This document shows positions 63,461 to 64,000 of a DNA stretch of 64,000 nucleotides, one piece after another (within the stretch, counting starts at the first letter, position 1; each line of letters begins with the position of its first letter). Source of the DNA: JBHELB01 sp041859045 (GTDB lineage: Bacteria > Hydrogenedentota > Hydrogenedentia > Hydrogenedentales > SLHB01). The stretch is from NCBI GenBank assembly GCA_041859045.1, contig JBHELB010000057.1:1-64000 (forward strand), given 5' to 3'. A program made the translations under genes and the position numbers. A model generated the notes under the pieces. It worked only from the letters and a program-made list of their open reading frames with translations, was not told the origin of the DNA and did no database searches.

Positions 63461-64000
63461 ATGAGTAAGAAGAACGACAAACGGGTGTTCCTAATCAATA
63501 ACGGCGACTTCCGGGACTCGGCGTGCGTGCCGTGTTGGCCGAAACAGGAAGAGACGCTCAAGGCGGTGAAGACGGCGTTCAAGTCGCTGGGCTATGAATG
63601 CGAAGTGCTGCCAAAGTTCGACAAGAAGCGCGGACACGGTTTCCTGACGCGGCAGTGGCAGGGCGCTGAACTGACGAGCAACATCCCGCCGGACGCGCCG
63701 GTCGTCGTGGTGCTGAGCATGTGGGCGTACGCGCATCACGTGTCCGGCCCGTTGTCCACGCACAAGGGCCCGATCCTGTTGCTGGCGAACTTCGACGGCA
63801 CGTGGCCCGGCCTGGTGGCGTTGCTCAATCACAGCGCGACGTTCGACCGCTGCGGCATCAAGCACACGCGCTTGTGGACCGAGACTTTCCTCAAAGACAA
63901 GAGTTTCATGAAGCGCCTCGAGGAGTGGAGCAAGACCGGTTCGATTAAGTACGACATGAGCCACCTGGTCGACGCGGCCAAGCTGAAGATCGGCGGCAAA
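63461..64000 (+). CDS. Possible L-fucose/L-arabinose isomerase-family protein, 3' end cut by the window
   Basis: The first 180 residues are seen; the frame is open to the window edge. ATG with GGAAGAGAG upstream. The segments VFLINNGDFRDSACVP, VVVVLSMWAYAHHVSGPL, PILLLANFDGTWPGLVALLN and the ending SHLVDAAKLKIGG resemble the N-terminal Rossmann domains of the fucose-isomerase-like sugar isomerases (substrate-side domains N1/N2). The catalytic C-terminal domain is outside the window, so the call rests on overall pattern only. Confidence 0.5.
   Translation, partial: MSKKNDKRVFLINNGDFRDSACVPCWPKQEETLKAVKTAFKSLGYECEVLPKFDKKRGHGFLTRQWQGAELTSNIPPDAPVVVVLSMWAYAHHVSGPLSTHKGPILLLANFDGTWPGLVALLNHSATFDRCGIKHTRLWTETFLKDKSFMKRLEEWSKTGSIKYDMSHLVDAAKLKIGGK

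Overview
This window is GC-rich, gene-dense bacterial DNA, read as a diderm heterotroph. It encodes a type II secretion (T2SS) secretin with pseudopilins, a flagellar basal body with a sigma-54 promoter, lipoproteins, an RND efflux pump and eukaryote-like Ser/Thr kinases with FGE-like or WD40 domains. GH172, GH38, GH63 and GH51 glycosidases are scattered among them. This mix fits an uncultured PVC-neighbouring or Hydrogenedentota-like lineage, but no rRNA is present to settle it.

Layout. 1-7613: minus-strand block with a repeat element at the edge, a GH172 (DUF2961) protein, an ABC-2 exporter operon ending in a coiled-coil/TPR membrane protein, and a GH38 alpha-mannosidase. 7696-10905: a plus-strand unit with a dCMP deaminase strikingly like the eukaryotic DCTD enzyme, a kinase fused to an FGE-like domain, and a zinc-ribbon protein. 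10973-12325: rlmB followed upstream by two small genes that look like prophage debris. 12499-16434: a lipoprotein, a GH63-type hydrolase, ispE, and rpmG facing it across a terminator. 16696-26521: a non-RD kinase with WD40 repeats, a sulfatase-fold membrane protein, a glycosyltransferase-like protein, a secreted esterase with InlB-type repeats and a methyltransferase.

26589-38681: a 13-gene minus-strand flagellar operon, flgB-flgC-fliE-(FliF-like fragment)-fliF-fliG-fliH-fliI-fliJ-motE-fliK-flgD-TIGR02530-flgE, behind a textbook sigma-54 promoter. fliG has no normal start codon covering its conserved N-terminus. 38759-43562: a DUF2892 protein and a two-gene RND pump. 43676-48563: sixA, a REC-GGDEF diguanylate cyclase, an unknown protein, a GH51 arabinofuranosidase and a GT2 glycosyltransferase.

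48618-62249: an ECF sigma factor and a membrane TPR protein, then a full T2SS-type operon in the order gspE-F-G-H-I-J-K-L-M-C/P-D. Two components carry domains that are not standard: the GspM-like protein ends in a jelly-roll/carbohydrate-binding-like domain, and the secretin GspD ends in an ExbD/TolR-like domain. This variant secretion machine is the most interesting system in the window. 62267-64000: an esterase lipoprotein, tRNA-Ser(UGA), and the 5' part of a possible sugar isomerase behind a strong promoter and a structured leader.
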